Shown: positions 23,787 to 32,736 of the stretch, in pieces
Layout of the letters: each line of letters begins with the position of its first letter
How positions within the stretch are numbered: the stretch's first letter is position 1
Source of the DNA: Thermococcus thioreducens
GTDB lineage: Archaea > Methanobacteriota_B > Thermococci > Thermococcales > Thermococcaceae
Reading direction: 5' to 3'
DNA: 64,000 nt
Assembly (NCBI RefSeq): GCF_002214545.1
Contig: NZ_CP015105.1
Span: 1,426,001-1,490,000 of the forward strand
The notes under the pieces: generated by a model
The model's database searches: none
Told to the model about the DNA's origin: nothing
What the model saw: only the letters and a program-made list of their open reading frames with translations
Translations under genes and position numbers: made by a program

Positions 23787-26219
23787 TCATGAGATGACCC
23801 TCTTATAGTAGTACCAGAGGCCCCTTATGATATCGCGCACCTCTATCATGGTGAAGGTCTCGGTTCTGTCTATCAGCTTTGCCGCCTCCTCCCAGCTGTG
23901 CCCCTGAAGAACGCGGTAGATGAGGAGCCTTATCTGCCTCTCGTCGAGGTAGGGCTTCATCCAGCCGTCGAGAAAGTAGAGCTTGACGATGGGCTTAACG
24001 GCGTCAACCACGGTGTCGTAGGTGAGAACCTTGCCCGTGAAGGCGTCGAGGCGCTTTCTCTGGACGTCCGTGAGGTGTATCGGGTAATCCACCGCCTCCC
24101 CGAAGGGCGTCTCGAAGAGCCACCTGACTATCTCGGGCTCGATCTCGCGGTGGGTATCGCCCAGCCACTCCGTCAGCCTTATGCGGAACTCGTCGTTGGC
24201 CTTCTTGATGATCTTTTTCGCCCTCTCGCTTATCGGCTTGAGGACTATAGCGGTGAATTCGCCGCTAACAGGGTTTCTGGCTGGACTGAGATGAACTACC
24301 GCAAAGCCGTTCCGGACCCAGAAGCGGACGAGCTCTTCACTCGCCCCAAAGCCCGAGCCGATCCAGTCGAGGCCTTTCTCCCTCGCTTCCTTCTCAAGGA
24401 GCTCCAGCGCCTTGCTTCCAAGTCCCATATCCATCGCGTCCGGGTGGGTGGCAATTCTAACTATCCTGTACCCCCTCAGCTTCGCGAACTCCTTCGCCAT
24501 GTGGTGCTTGACCATCATGTCCGGGATTATGTTGCCGCGCGGCTTGTAGCCCTTCGCCATCTTCTCGATGACCTTCTTGGGTATGTTGCCCTCCTCGGCT
24601 ATCTGAATCGCCGTAACTATCTTGCCGTTCTTGAGGCGGAGAACCCTCGCCCTGTGGTGCGGCGCGTCCGCGAGCAGGGCAACGTCGCTCGGCCTGTTGC
24701 GGTAGTGGGCGAGGATGTAGATGCCGACGAAGTTTCTGAGATCATCCCTGTCGTTCTCGAACCAGTCGTCGAGGTCGGGCTCCTCGAAGTAGACCTCCTT
24801 GTTCGTTATGAGCTCGTAGTCCTCATTGGTAAGCTCAACTGGCTCGGCATCGAGGAGCAAAACGTCAAAGAGCCACTTCTCTATGGGATCGCCCTCGGCA
24901 TAGCGTATCGGCTCCTCCATGTGGAGCTCCCTAAACTGCCTTCTCTCCCTGGCCCTCTTCAGGAACTTGACCGAGAAGCCCCTTCCCGCTCCCTCGTAGC
25001 CGTGTATGGTGGAGGAGTACACCACACGCGGCTTGCTGAGGTACCTGTGGAGTATCGGGACGTGGATTCCAGCAGCCTCATCGAGGATGTACAGGTCGGC
25101 GGTCTTTTTGTAGCCCTCAGCGGGGGGATAATAGCGGAGGCCGATCTTCCTCGCGTAGAGCTCCTTGATGAGGCCCCTCTCCTCGACGACGTGCGGCTTG
25201 AACCCGAGCCTCTCTAAGGCCCTCTTGGCGAAGCGGAAGAGGGCCTGGACGTTCTCCGGCTCGGGGGCAGTCACGACTATTCTGGTTCTCTTCTTGAGCG
25301 CCAGTGCGAGGCCTATCGCGGCTATTCCAACGGAGACGCTCTTTCCACGGCCCCTGTCAGCGGTGAGGACGAGCATGCCCTCCTCCTCAACCAGACCCTC
25401 AAAGGCCTTAAGGACTTCAACCTGTCCCTCTGTGAGTGCCATCTCGTAGAGCTCGCGCGGGAAGATAGTCTCCTCGGGAATCTCAACGCCCTTCCTCGCT
25501 CTGATCTTTGCCTGAGTTTTGTTCCTCTTCGGCTTCTTCCTGAGCTTTCCGTTCTCGGTGATGATGTAGATGCCCTCATGCTCGGTGAACTTCCTAATGA
25601 GGCGCCTGTTGAAGCGCTTCTTGACGTCGTCTATCGTGTAGGGCGGCGTGACGAGGCTCTTGTGGAAGCCCGTCCACATGTTCTTCCACTTCTCGAATGG
25701 GTGGGCGAGTATGAAGATGAACCCGCCGCCGCGGACGGTCTCTATAATCCTCCCGAGGTCGTTGGGGGAATAGTCGTAGCTCATGTCCAGGACGAGCAAG
25801 TCATAGGTTCTGCCAAGAATGTCGCGGGTGTGCTTGAAGGTAACCGCCTTTACCTCGGCACCCCCTGCCAAAAGGTCGAAGTGCTTCCTGAAAGCCTCGT
25901 AGCGCTTCCTTCCAAAGGTATCCTCGCCGAGCGCGTCCGTCGCGTAGAGGACCTCAATTTTATCCTCGCTCTCGTCGCGGAGACGCTTTTCCTTGAGCTC
26001 ATCAAGGACATCCCCGAGAATCCGGGCCGATGCGCCGGCCAGGATTCCCGCTAATTCCGCCTTCCTCAGTGTGTCTCCCTCTATGATTATCATTCTCCTG
26101 TGGAACTTCTCAAGCGCCTGGGCTAAAGCCGTCTCGGTGAGCCTGAGAACCTGATCCTTAACCTTCTCGCCTTTGGCGTAGTCTCTCACTTCCTTATCAA
26201 AGCGGACCTTGACGGTCAC
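23787..26219 (-). CDS. tmcA: tRNA(Met) cytidine acetyltransferase TmcA
   Basis: An 810-aa RNA acetyltransferase of the TmcA/NAT10/Kre33 family. It has an N-terminal DUF1726-like domain, an RNA helicase-like ATPase (LTADRGRGKSVSVGIAAIGL, DLYILDEAAGIHV), a GNAT domain (RIVRIATHPDAMDMGLGSKA) and a C-terminal tRNA-binding region. It makes N4-acetylcytidine; in Thermococcus kodakarensis, TmcA installs many ac4C sites in rRNA and other RNAs at high temperature. Two GTG starts are possible. GTG 26219 is 6 nt from GGGAGGTGG, whereas GTG 26228 overlaps it, so I choose 26219. It is the last normal-composition gene before the AT-rich island. Confidence 0.95.
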   Translation of the reverse strand: MTVKVRFDKEVRDYAKGEKVKDQVLRLTETALAQALEKFHRRMIIIEGDTLRKAELAGILAGASARILGDVLDELKEKRLRDESEDKIEVLYATDALGEDTFGRKRYEAFRKHFDLLAGGAEVKAVTFKHTRDILGRTYDLLVLDMSYDYSPNDLGRIIETVRGGGFIFILAHPFEKWKNMWTGFHKSLVTPPYTIDDVKKRFNRRLIRKFTEHEGIYIITENGKLRKKPKRNKTQAKIRARKGVEIPEETIFPRELYEMALTEGQVEVLKAFEGLVEEEGMLVLTADRGRGKSVSVGIAAIGLALALKKRTRIVVTAPEPENVQALFRFAKRALERLGFKPHVVEERGLIKELYARKIGLRYYPPAEGYKKTADLYILDEAAGIHVPILHRYLSKPRVVYSSTIHGYEGAGRGFSVKFLKRARERRQFRELHMEEPIRYAEGDPIEKWLFDVLLLDAEPVELTNEDYELITNKEVYFEEPDLDDWFENDRDDLRNFVGIYILAHYRNRPSDVALLADAPHHRARVLRLKNGKIVTAIQIAEEGNIPKKVIEKMAKGYKPRGNIIPDMMVKHHMAKEFAKLRGYRIVRIATHPDAMDMGLGSKALELLEKEAREKGLDWIGSGFGASEELVRFWVRNGFAVVHLSPARNPVSGEFTAIVLKPISERAKKIIKKANDEFRIRLTEWLGDTHREIEPEIVRWLFETPFGEAVDYPIHLTDVQRKRLDAFTGKVLTYDTVVDAVKPIVKLYFLDGWMKPYLDERQIRLLIYRVLQGHSWEEAAKLIDRTETFTMIEVRDIIRGLWYYYKRVIS

Positions 26220-26255
26220 GGCCGCCACCTCCCGGATAAAAGGGAGAAGGGGGGT

Positions 26256-28091
26256 TTAAAAAGGTTCAGTACCTGTGTTTAATAGTTTCTCTAATGTCGC
26301 TACAAGAGTCCTTAGATGAGTCTTTTTTCTAACTTCTGAATTAACTCTCCTTCTCAGTTGAGATTCATCTGGAAGGAGAATTATGGAAATATTTCCTTTT
26401 AACTCTTTTTGAACTCTCTGGATAATCTTCCTATATGCTCCACTCCCAATGTACGCAACAACCCATTTATCCCGCGCATGGTTTTCCAGAAACTCCTTCA
26501 GCCGAGTAGATACGAGACTTACTTGCTCCTCTGGAGTGCGAGAAGATAGTACAAAGTCGTATTCCAATATCGAAGTTTCTTTTTCAAAATTCTGGGGAAC
26601 CGGACCATACATTCCAGAGAGAGTAACCTTTTCAATTTTTTTAATATTAACACCATGCTCCTGGAGATATCTAAAAATAAGCTTGTGTGTTGTAGATTTT
26701 GAGTATGGTTTTTCTGGAGTGCAGGATAAGATTAAAATAACTCTCTTCTCTGGAGGGACACTATATGGTGTTTTCGTTATGTCAAACTTGGTAGGATCAC
26801 GCTTTAATGAAATTCTCCGGGCATAAAACTGACCCTTGGGGAGTTTCGGAAGTTTCAACTTAAATTTAGTAGCAATATCGATGAAGTCTTCGTCAATCGT
26901 TGATAACTTAGCAACTACTTTCAAAAGCTTGTTGTCACTATTTGCATATCCAACAAGCCACTCTTTAAACTCGCGAGATTTAGGATTGTACTTTTTCAGT
27001 TCTCCTATAAGATTCAATTGAACAGATAGATTATGAAGTGCAATTATACCATAGATATCCGACTTGATTACTTCTTTCCCATGGAGGCTATATCGAGAGT
27101 AACTTTTGCTCTTTAGTATCTTTTTTGCTTTCTGAAGATTTCGTCCTCTGATACAATTACAAAATGGGCATAAATCCAAATCTCTGTTGGTTATCATGTA
27201 AAATTTCTTTTTTTGAGTGTATGAAACAAAAAACTGAAGATTTTGGGCAGCTTTGACATATGTATTACTATCAAAACTGTTTACTCCCAAATAATACATG
27301 AAAGGAGTTATCCTTCCAGAAATCCCAAAAACATGTATGGGGATTTTTTCTGGGTCAGAATTTATCTCAATTAATGTGTCCTTGAGAGCTTTTATTATCT
27401 CAACGATTAGCTCATAATGGTTCTTTATTGGAACCATTGAACCAATGGCCAACCCAAAAGGATAGTGGGAATACTCATTAAATCCGGTTTCCTCAAGGAG
27501 ATTGAACAATCTTTTGACATAATACTGAATTTCTTCGTAGGATCTGCCATGGACAGCAAGATACGGAAAAACATCCACATCATGTGAATCATATACTAAT
27601 TCCATCAGGCGTACAGCATTCATAATGCTCTTTTCCATTCTTTCATTAGTTTCTTCCTTATTTAGTCCAGGGGGTATTGGATAATCCAAAGATGCAACGT
27701 AGTCTGCACCAAGTTTAAGTTGCAAATCCAAAACGCTTTCGGGTGTTGCTTTAAGTTGGTACTTTGACAAATCATACTCCCGGTTATACAGAAGTTTAAA
27801 ACCACCACTATCTGCGAAAAGGATAGGGGAATAAGTTGGATTCTCTTGTATAATCCAGTCTTTTAATGTCTTTCCATCCTTAAACCATTCATTAAAGCTC
27901 TTTTCATTGAGATTAAAATCCACAAAGTGAAGAACTTGAGTCATAATTGCGGGCAATTTTAACTCGTGTATTATCCCCCGTTTAATAGATTTCCATATGC
28001 CCCCATTTCGAAGAACTCCCGGGGGACCTGTCATAAAATTGACCACGGGGAAAAATGTGAATTCCTGCAGTGACCTTGGACGAGCAGACAT
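26256..28091 (-). CDS. DpdA-like tRNA-guanine transglycosylase paralogue with DUF5591-like C-terminus
   Basis: A 611-aa protein with TGT-barrel signatures in archaeal order: ADSGGF (D94, candidate catalytic base), ASLDYPIPPG (D136), LAVHGRSYEE (H181/G182, in place of VQG), FGLAIGSMVPIKNHY and SFDSNTY (D274, the expected nucleophile, compare LFDSA in ArcTGT). A zinc site follows (C308, C311, C313 and H353 of ALHNL). Residues about 445-540 resemble the DUF5591 domain of ArcTGT/ArcS (ILSCTPEKPYSKSTTHK, MYGPVPQNFE). A Lys (K99) replaces the Gln of DSGGFQ, and no PUA domain follows. TGTs swap guanine for a 7-deazapurine, and DpdA relatives do this in DNA. Strong AT bias and divergent pairing with a helicase-nuclease suggest an acquired DNA-modification or defence gene. 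A second tRNA-acting TGT is the alternative. Confidence 0.78.
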   Translation of the reverse strand: MSARPRSLQEFTFFPVVNFMTGPPGVLRNGGIWKSIKRGIIHELKLPAIMTQVLHFVDFNLNEKSFNEWFKDGKTLKDWIIQENPTYSPILFADSGGFKLLYNREYDLSKYQLKATPESVLDLQLKLGADYVASLDYPIPPGLNKEETNERMEKSIMNAVRLMELVYDSHDVDVFPYLAVHGRSYEEIQYYVKRLFNLLEETGFNEYSHYPFGLAIGSMVPIKNHYELIVEIIKALKDTLIEINSDPEKIPIHVFGISGRITPFMYYLGVNSFDSNTYVKAAQNLQFFVSYTQKKKFYMITNRDLDLCPFCNCIRGRNLQKAKKILKSKSYSRYSLHGKEVIKSDIYGIIALHNLSVQLNLIGELKKYNPKSREFKEWLVGYANSDNKLLKVVAKLSTIDEDFIDIATKFKLKLPKLPKGQFYARRISLKRDPTKFDITKTPYSVPPEKRVILILSCTPEKPYSKSTTHKLIFRYLQEHGVNIKKIEKVTLSGMYGPVPQNFEKETSILEYDFVLSSRTPEEQVSLVSTRLKEFLENHARDKWVVAYIGSGAYRKIIQRVQKELKGNISIILLPDESQLRRRVNSEVRKKTHLRTLVATLEKLLNTGTEPF

Positions 28092-28172
28092 GATTAACCC
28101 CTAATCTCAAAGCCTCACGTTAGATTTAAAAATATTTACGTACTTTCTCATAAAATGAAGGTGGCAGTTATT
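28092..28172. promoter_or_regulatory. Shared divergent promoter of the TGT/helicase pair
   Basis: Only about 80 nt separate the two starts. The AT-rich core at about 28120-28138 (TTTAAAAATATTTACG) provides TATA-like elements in both directions, so the two promoters overlap and are likely co-regulated. An AGGGGTTA ribosome site precedes the leftward ATG at 28091. AAGGTGG (28158-28164) precedes ATG 28173 on the right and argues against the earlier ATG at 28155. Confidence 0.55.
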
Positions 28173-31100
28173 ATGAATAGAGTAAGCTTAACGCTACATC
28201 CAAGTGAGATTGCCAAATATTTTGAGCTTGATAAATGTCCAAAATATGTCTTCTGGCTAAGTAGAAAGAATGAACTTGAAAGAATATCAAGGATTCTAGA
28301 TAAGAAAATAAGAAAACGCTTGAAAGGAGAAATTGATGAAGTATTGAGAAGACAAGGTAGAAATTTTGAGGAATCTCAACAAAGAATATTGGCACAGATA
28401 ACCCAACCTTCAGGGATACAGAATAATAGCAGTTTTGAAGAGTTAGTAAACTACATAATCAATAAACAAGAGTACGAGGGGGAAGCCTGCATATTTTCCC
28501 AGCCTTCTTTAAATGGCCGAATTGGAATTTATACTATTGAAGGTAGAGCTGATATTGTTTTGGTAAGACACTACGAGCAAAAAACAGAGATATGGGTTTT
28601 TGAAGCAAAATTTACCAATGAGGAAAAGTTTCATCATAGACTTCAAGCTATAATGTATGCAAAGCTGATTTATGATGCTGTTCACAAGAAAATAGAAAAT
28701 CAGGGACGTTCACTGGAGATTTATGTTTCTGTTATAACGAAAAAGAACAATCTTGGTTTGGGGCTTAACCACATAAAAAAACTCAAATTCCCCGACGACG
28801 CAGGAACGTATGTTGAAATTTTAGAGAATGCCCTAAAAAAGGATGGAACTTTTGACAGGATAATAACTGGAAGGGAGATTCCTAGATTTTGGATTAGCAA
28901 GAGATGTCAAGAATGTCCATATGAGGCATTCTGTATCAAAGAAGCTGTAGAAAAGAAAGGTCTCGAATTGTTGGGTATTCGGCCTGGCGATCAGGAAATT
29001 TTAGAGGAACTAGGTATTAGTACTTTAGAGGATTTAGCAGATTTATATGAGTATCCTCCGCATCCAAAAAAACCATCGAGGCTTGGAATGCTCCCTACAA
29101 AATTTGAGCCGTTTAAACCTCAAAAAGGCAAAGAACATTTAGTGAACAATATACTAAGCCGCTTGAACATAGCAAATCTCCAAAAACTTGCTCAGGGTGC
29201 ATATCGGCTTGTAAGGGAGTTAAATTGTAATCCAGATAATTTTTCCGATTGGATACATGGATCTGGATATAATCTGCCAAGGGACATCTACGATGAAGAG
29301 CAACTCAGAGAAAAGAGGGTTCCTATACCAAAATACCCTTCAGGATCCCTAATTCGCGTTTATATTTTTGTTCAGTATGATCCCGTGCATGATAGACTTG
29401 CAATACTGAGTGCTACTGTTGAAAATACTCTCTCACAAAAACTAAGAAGTGTTGTCAAGATTATCCCGGAACTTTCTGATGATGAACACAAAATGAACGA
29501 GTTTGAAATGAAACTAATTGATGAATTTTTTGAGGATTTATTCAAGGCGATAAAAGAAGTAAGACCAAATCTCACTCAGCCCTCCTCCGAAAAATCCGAC
29601 GATTATGTGTTTGTTCACCTCTATTTCTATAGCAGATTCCAGCGAGATGCATTAATGAATGCTGTAAAAAGACATGGAAACAAGTTAACATATTACAAGA
29701 GCATTAGATGGTTACTTGGACTAAGAAAAGAAATTGATCAAGAAATGGTCTCCATTATAAAAGAAGAGATATCAAAAAGGCATGCATTACGATTTCCTGG
29801 ACTTGGAATAATCCCAGTTGTAGCCCACTACTACTGGAAAGATAATGGGGGATGGTTTGAATGGGATCCCGAAATAAAAACTGAATTTGAAGAGATTTTT
29901 AAAATTGCAGCAAGAAAAAACTGTGATAATACAGACAAAAAACTGATACTTGATGAGCTTTCTGATATATTTCCTGATGGAATCTCAAGGATTTCCAACA
30001 GAGCTTATCCAGTTATGAATAGGGAACTTGAACAGATCCCTCTCAAATATCTTTGGGAAAAGATTGACACAAACTCCGGAAGACGGCATCTTGAAAAATT
30101 CGCTATGTATCTTGCATTGGCAGTACGACACATCGAAAGAAGTATTCCAGAGTGGTCTAAGGATACCACCGTAAGGAAAGAGCCTATCCCCATTAGTGAA
30201 TTGGAACGTATCGGCTTTGAAGACATTTCCCTAGCAGAAGTCTTAATAGAGTATCAAAAACTTGAATACCAGACAAAAAAAGAGAATATGGAGGAGTACT
30301 ACAGACTTCCAATTAAAGAACGCTGTAGTACTGGAAAATCGCTCTTAATTAAGATTGACTCGATTAAAAAGAAGAAAGAAGATGGAAGAGAAGTAGTAGT
30401 AATAACGGGTCACGTGCCTCTCTCAGAGGAACAAGAATGGAATTTAATGGATGCTCCAATATCATTGTCTGAAGATTCTCTTGTTGTTATTACACCTGTA
30501 GTTTATGAGAATGGTAATCTAAGGCAGGTAACTAAGTACAAAGATCCTAGTTCAATAAAATATTCAATTTTGGGATTTATTCAATCTATTGAAGAATATG
30601 AAAGCAAACAAATAAGGATATCCCTAAAATTGCAAAATCCCTTTTCACTTAGCAATTATGAATTTGTTAATAATGATCATTTATATGTGAAATTTATTGA
30701 TAATAAACAACGCTCATTAGATTCATTCATATCACAACAGAAACAAACAAATCACAAGAAAAAAGATTATGGAAATATTCTTGAGGTCAAAGGTATAAAA
30801 AATACCCAAAAAAGAATAAAAAATGGAGATTTAATTGTCATTGATGAGGCTATTGATGATATAAATTCATCAAGAGCATACAGCATCCTTGTTGCGTTAA
30901 GTGAGGGTGAAATTCAACACATTTTGTATAATCAACTGAAGGATGTATATCAGTCTAAAATAATATCTGAAAGTTTAAGTAATCTAATGTTTATCAAGCC
31001 TCCATGGAATAAAGAAGACATTCGGGAATTCATTGATAGATATCTCCAGCAGTATATAAACCCTGATCAAAGAAAATTTATTGAGGAATGTTACACGTCC

Positions 31101-32669
31101 CTAGTAACTCTTCAGGGTCCTCCAGGAACAGGTAAAACATCTTATGCAATAGCCCCAGCAATTTGGAGTAGAGTATATTCAGCGTTAAAACAAAACAAGA
31201 GAATTATTATCTTTGTAACTGGAATATCCCACAGAGCAGTTAATGAAGCTTTGATTAGTACTATCAGACTTTTAGACCACTTAGATACCCAAACAAGAAA
31301 AAAACTCCTTAATCGTGTCAGAATATATAGATTAGTGAATAGTTCAGGACAAAGTAAAAAAATAAAGAAAGATATCCAAAAACTAAGGGATAAGGGCTTA
31401 ATAACGTTTATAAATTATAACCGTACAAAAAATTTAAATATACTCAATAGGGATAACCAAAATGTACAGTTAATATTTGGAACTACAAGTTCACTGTTTA
31501 TTCTCGTTCAAAAAATCTCTCTAAATCCAGATTTAATTGTAATTGATGAGGCAAGTATGATGGATTTGCCTATGTTTCTCTTAGCAACTTCATTTCTCAA
31601 AGAAAATGGACAAGTCTTACTAGTTGGTGATCATAGACAAATGCAACCTATTCAGCAACATGACTGGGAACATGAAGATCGCGAAACAATCGAACAGCAT
31701 ACACCATTCCTGTCTGCTATCAATTTCATAAGATTTTTACGTGGAGAACTCTCAGAATCGGAAAGAGAAGAGTTCAAGAAAGTTCTCTATAGGGACCCTC
31801 CTTTATGGGAATACAACAACCTGAAAAAGGACATTCTACCGTTCCATAGACTCAATGAGACATACCGATTACCTCAGATTGTCGCTGATATGCTCACAGA
31901 TTTGTTCTATATACATGACAATATCGAACTTAAAAGCAAGAAACACGAAATAGAAAAACTAAAAGAGGACTCAAAGAAATTCAAAGAAGGACTATTAAAA
32001 TATATCGAGAGATTAGGGGACAATCCTGACACAACCCCCATAGCCAGCGTAATCAATCCCGAATATCCTGTAACCTTAGTACTTCACGATGAGAACAAAT
32101 CAACTAAAGTCAACGAAGTTGAAAAAATTATCATTAGTGAAATTGTCAAAAAGCTTCCAAAAGAATACACATCCAAGGATAAGTTAGGAATTGTTGTGCC
32201 ATTCAAGGCGCAGAGAGCTCAGATTAAAAGCCTTCTTAGAGAGCTTGGGTTAGAGCACGTTCAAGTTGACACCGTGGAAAGATTCCAAGGAGGAGAAAAG
32301 GACATTATAATTATCTCCCTCACGGCAAGTGACCCCTCATATATAAGTGCAGTTTTAGAGTTTCTATTTAACCCCAATAGGCTCAATGTTGCTATGAGTA
32401 GAATGAAAGAGAAACTCATACTGATTGGATCCCAAGAGATGTTTAATGCAACAACTAAAGATATCCAGAAATTTGAAGAACTAATAGAACCCTGGAGAAC
32501 CCTATTCAGAAAGATACGGACGTATGGAGAAAAATTATGGAGTGGAACTCTGGAGGAATTTGTTGGAGAGTTAGATACCAGCGAGGATAAATATCAAAAA
32601 ATACTCAATAAATACAAGGCTATTAATATGGAAGTCTTCGGAATAAACGAATGGCCTAAGAGTCCATGA
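28173..32669 (+). CDS. Giant Cas4-like nuclease - SF1 (DNA2/NAM7-type) helicase fusion
   Basis: A 1498-aa protein. Residues about 15-260 form a Cas4/RecB-like PD-(D/E)xK nuclease: an early Cys (C22), EGRADIVLV (D127), FEAKF (E144, K146), a QAIMYA motif, and a terminal CQECPYEAFC (Cys spacing x2, x5) that with C22 would hold an Fe-S cluster as in Cas4/AddB. A helix-hairpin-like stretch follows (ILEELGISTLEDLADL). The C-terminal half is a superfamily 1 helicase: Walker A LQGPPGTGKTS (about 982-990), VIDEASMMD, LLVGDHRQMQPI, NETYRLPQIV, VERFQGGEKDIIII and NVAMSRMKEKLILIGS. About 600 residues between are unassigned. The gene is AT-rich like its divergent TGT partner and unlike its flanks, consistent with horizontal transfer. 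A DNA-targeting effector role is inferred. Confidence 0.85.
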   Translation: MNRVSLTLHPSEIAKYFELDKCPKYVFWLSRKNELERISRILDKKIRKRLKGEIDEVLRRQGRNFEESQQRILAQITQPSGIQNNSSFEELVNYIINKQEYEGEACIFSQPSLNGRIGIYTIEGRADIVLVRHYEQKTEIWVFEAKFTNEEKFHHRLQAIMYAKLIYDAVHKKIENQGRSLEIYVSVITKKNNLGLGLNHIKKLKFPDDAGTYVEILENALKKDGTFDRIITGREIPRFWISKRCQECPYEAFCIKEAVEKKGLELLGIRPGDQEILEELGISTLEDLADLYEYPPHPKKPSRLGMLPTKFEPFKPQKGKEHLVNNILSRLNIANLQKLAQGAYRLVRELNCNPDNFSDWIHGSGYNLPRDIYDEEQLREKRVPIPKYPSGSLIRVYIFVQYDPVHDRLAILSATVENTLSQKLRSVVKIIPELSDDEHKMNEFEMKLIDEFFEDLFKAIKEVRPNLTQPSSEKSDDYVFVHLYFYSRFQRDALMNAVKRHGNKLTYYKSIRWLLGLRKEIDQEMVSIIKEEISKRHALRFPGLGIIPVVAHYYWKDNGGWFEWDPEIKTEFEEIFKIAARKNCDNTDKKLILDELSDIFPDGISRISNRAYPVMNRELEQIPLKYLWEKIDTNSGRRHLEKFAMYLALAVRHIERSIPEWSKDTTVRKEPIPISELERIGFEDISLAEVLIEYQKLEYQTKKENMEEYYRLPIKERCSTGKSLLIKIDSIKKKKEDGREVVVITGHVPLSEEQEWNLMDAPISLSEDSLVVITPVVYENGNLRQVTKYKDPSSIKYSILGFIQSIEEYESKQIRISLKLQNPFSLSNYEFVNNDHLYVKFIDNKQRSLDSFISQQKQTNHKKKDYGNILEVKGIKNTQKRIKNGDLIVIDEAIDDINSSRAYSILVALSEGEIQHILYNQLKDVYQSKIISESLSNLMFIKPPWNKEDIREFIDRYLQQYINPDQRKFIEECYTSLVTLQGPPGTGKTSYAIAPAIWSRVYSALKQNKRIIIFVTGISHRAVNEALISTIRLLDHLDTQTRKKLLNRVRIYRLVNSSGQSKKIKKDIQKLRDKGLITFINYNRTKNLNILNRDNQNVQLIFGTTSSLFILVQKISLNPDLIVIDEASMMDLPMFLLATSFLKENGQVLLVGDHRQMQPIQQHDWEHEDRETIEQHTPFLSAINFIRFLRGELSESEREEFKKVLYRDPPLWEYNNLKKDILPFHRLNETYRLPQIVADMLTDLFYIHDNIELKSKKHEIEKLKEDSKKFKEGLLKYIERLGDNPDTTPIASVINPEYPVTLVLHDENKSTKVNEVEKIIISEIVKKLPKEYTSKDKLGIVVPFKAQRAQIKSLLRELGLEHVQVDTVERFQGGEKDIIIISLTASDPSYISAVLEFLFNPNRLNVAMSRMKEKLILIGSQEMFNATTKDIQKFEELIEPWRTLFRKIRTYGEKLWSGTLEEFVGELDTSEDKYQKILNKYKAINMEVFGINEWPKSP

Positions 32670-32736
32670 TTTTTAGATGCTTGTCGAAACGCTAAGCTTT
32701 TATACGAAAAAGGCCGATGTTAGTTCGGTGGCGTCT

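Noticed and set aside
23898-25217. Plus-strand open frame of 439 codons
   Set aside because: Antisense to tmcA and has no ribosome site or recognisable domain.
26256-28091. Annotation as the canonical archaeosine tRNA transglycosylase
   Set aside because: Motif changes (K99, HGR), absent PUA domain, AT-rich composition and pairing with a helicase-nuclease make a housekeeping tRNA role less likely; kept as an alternative.
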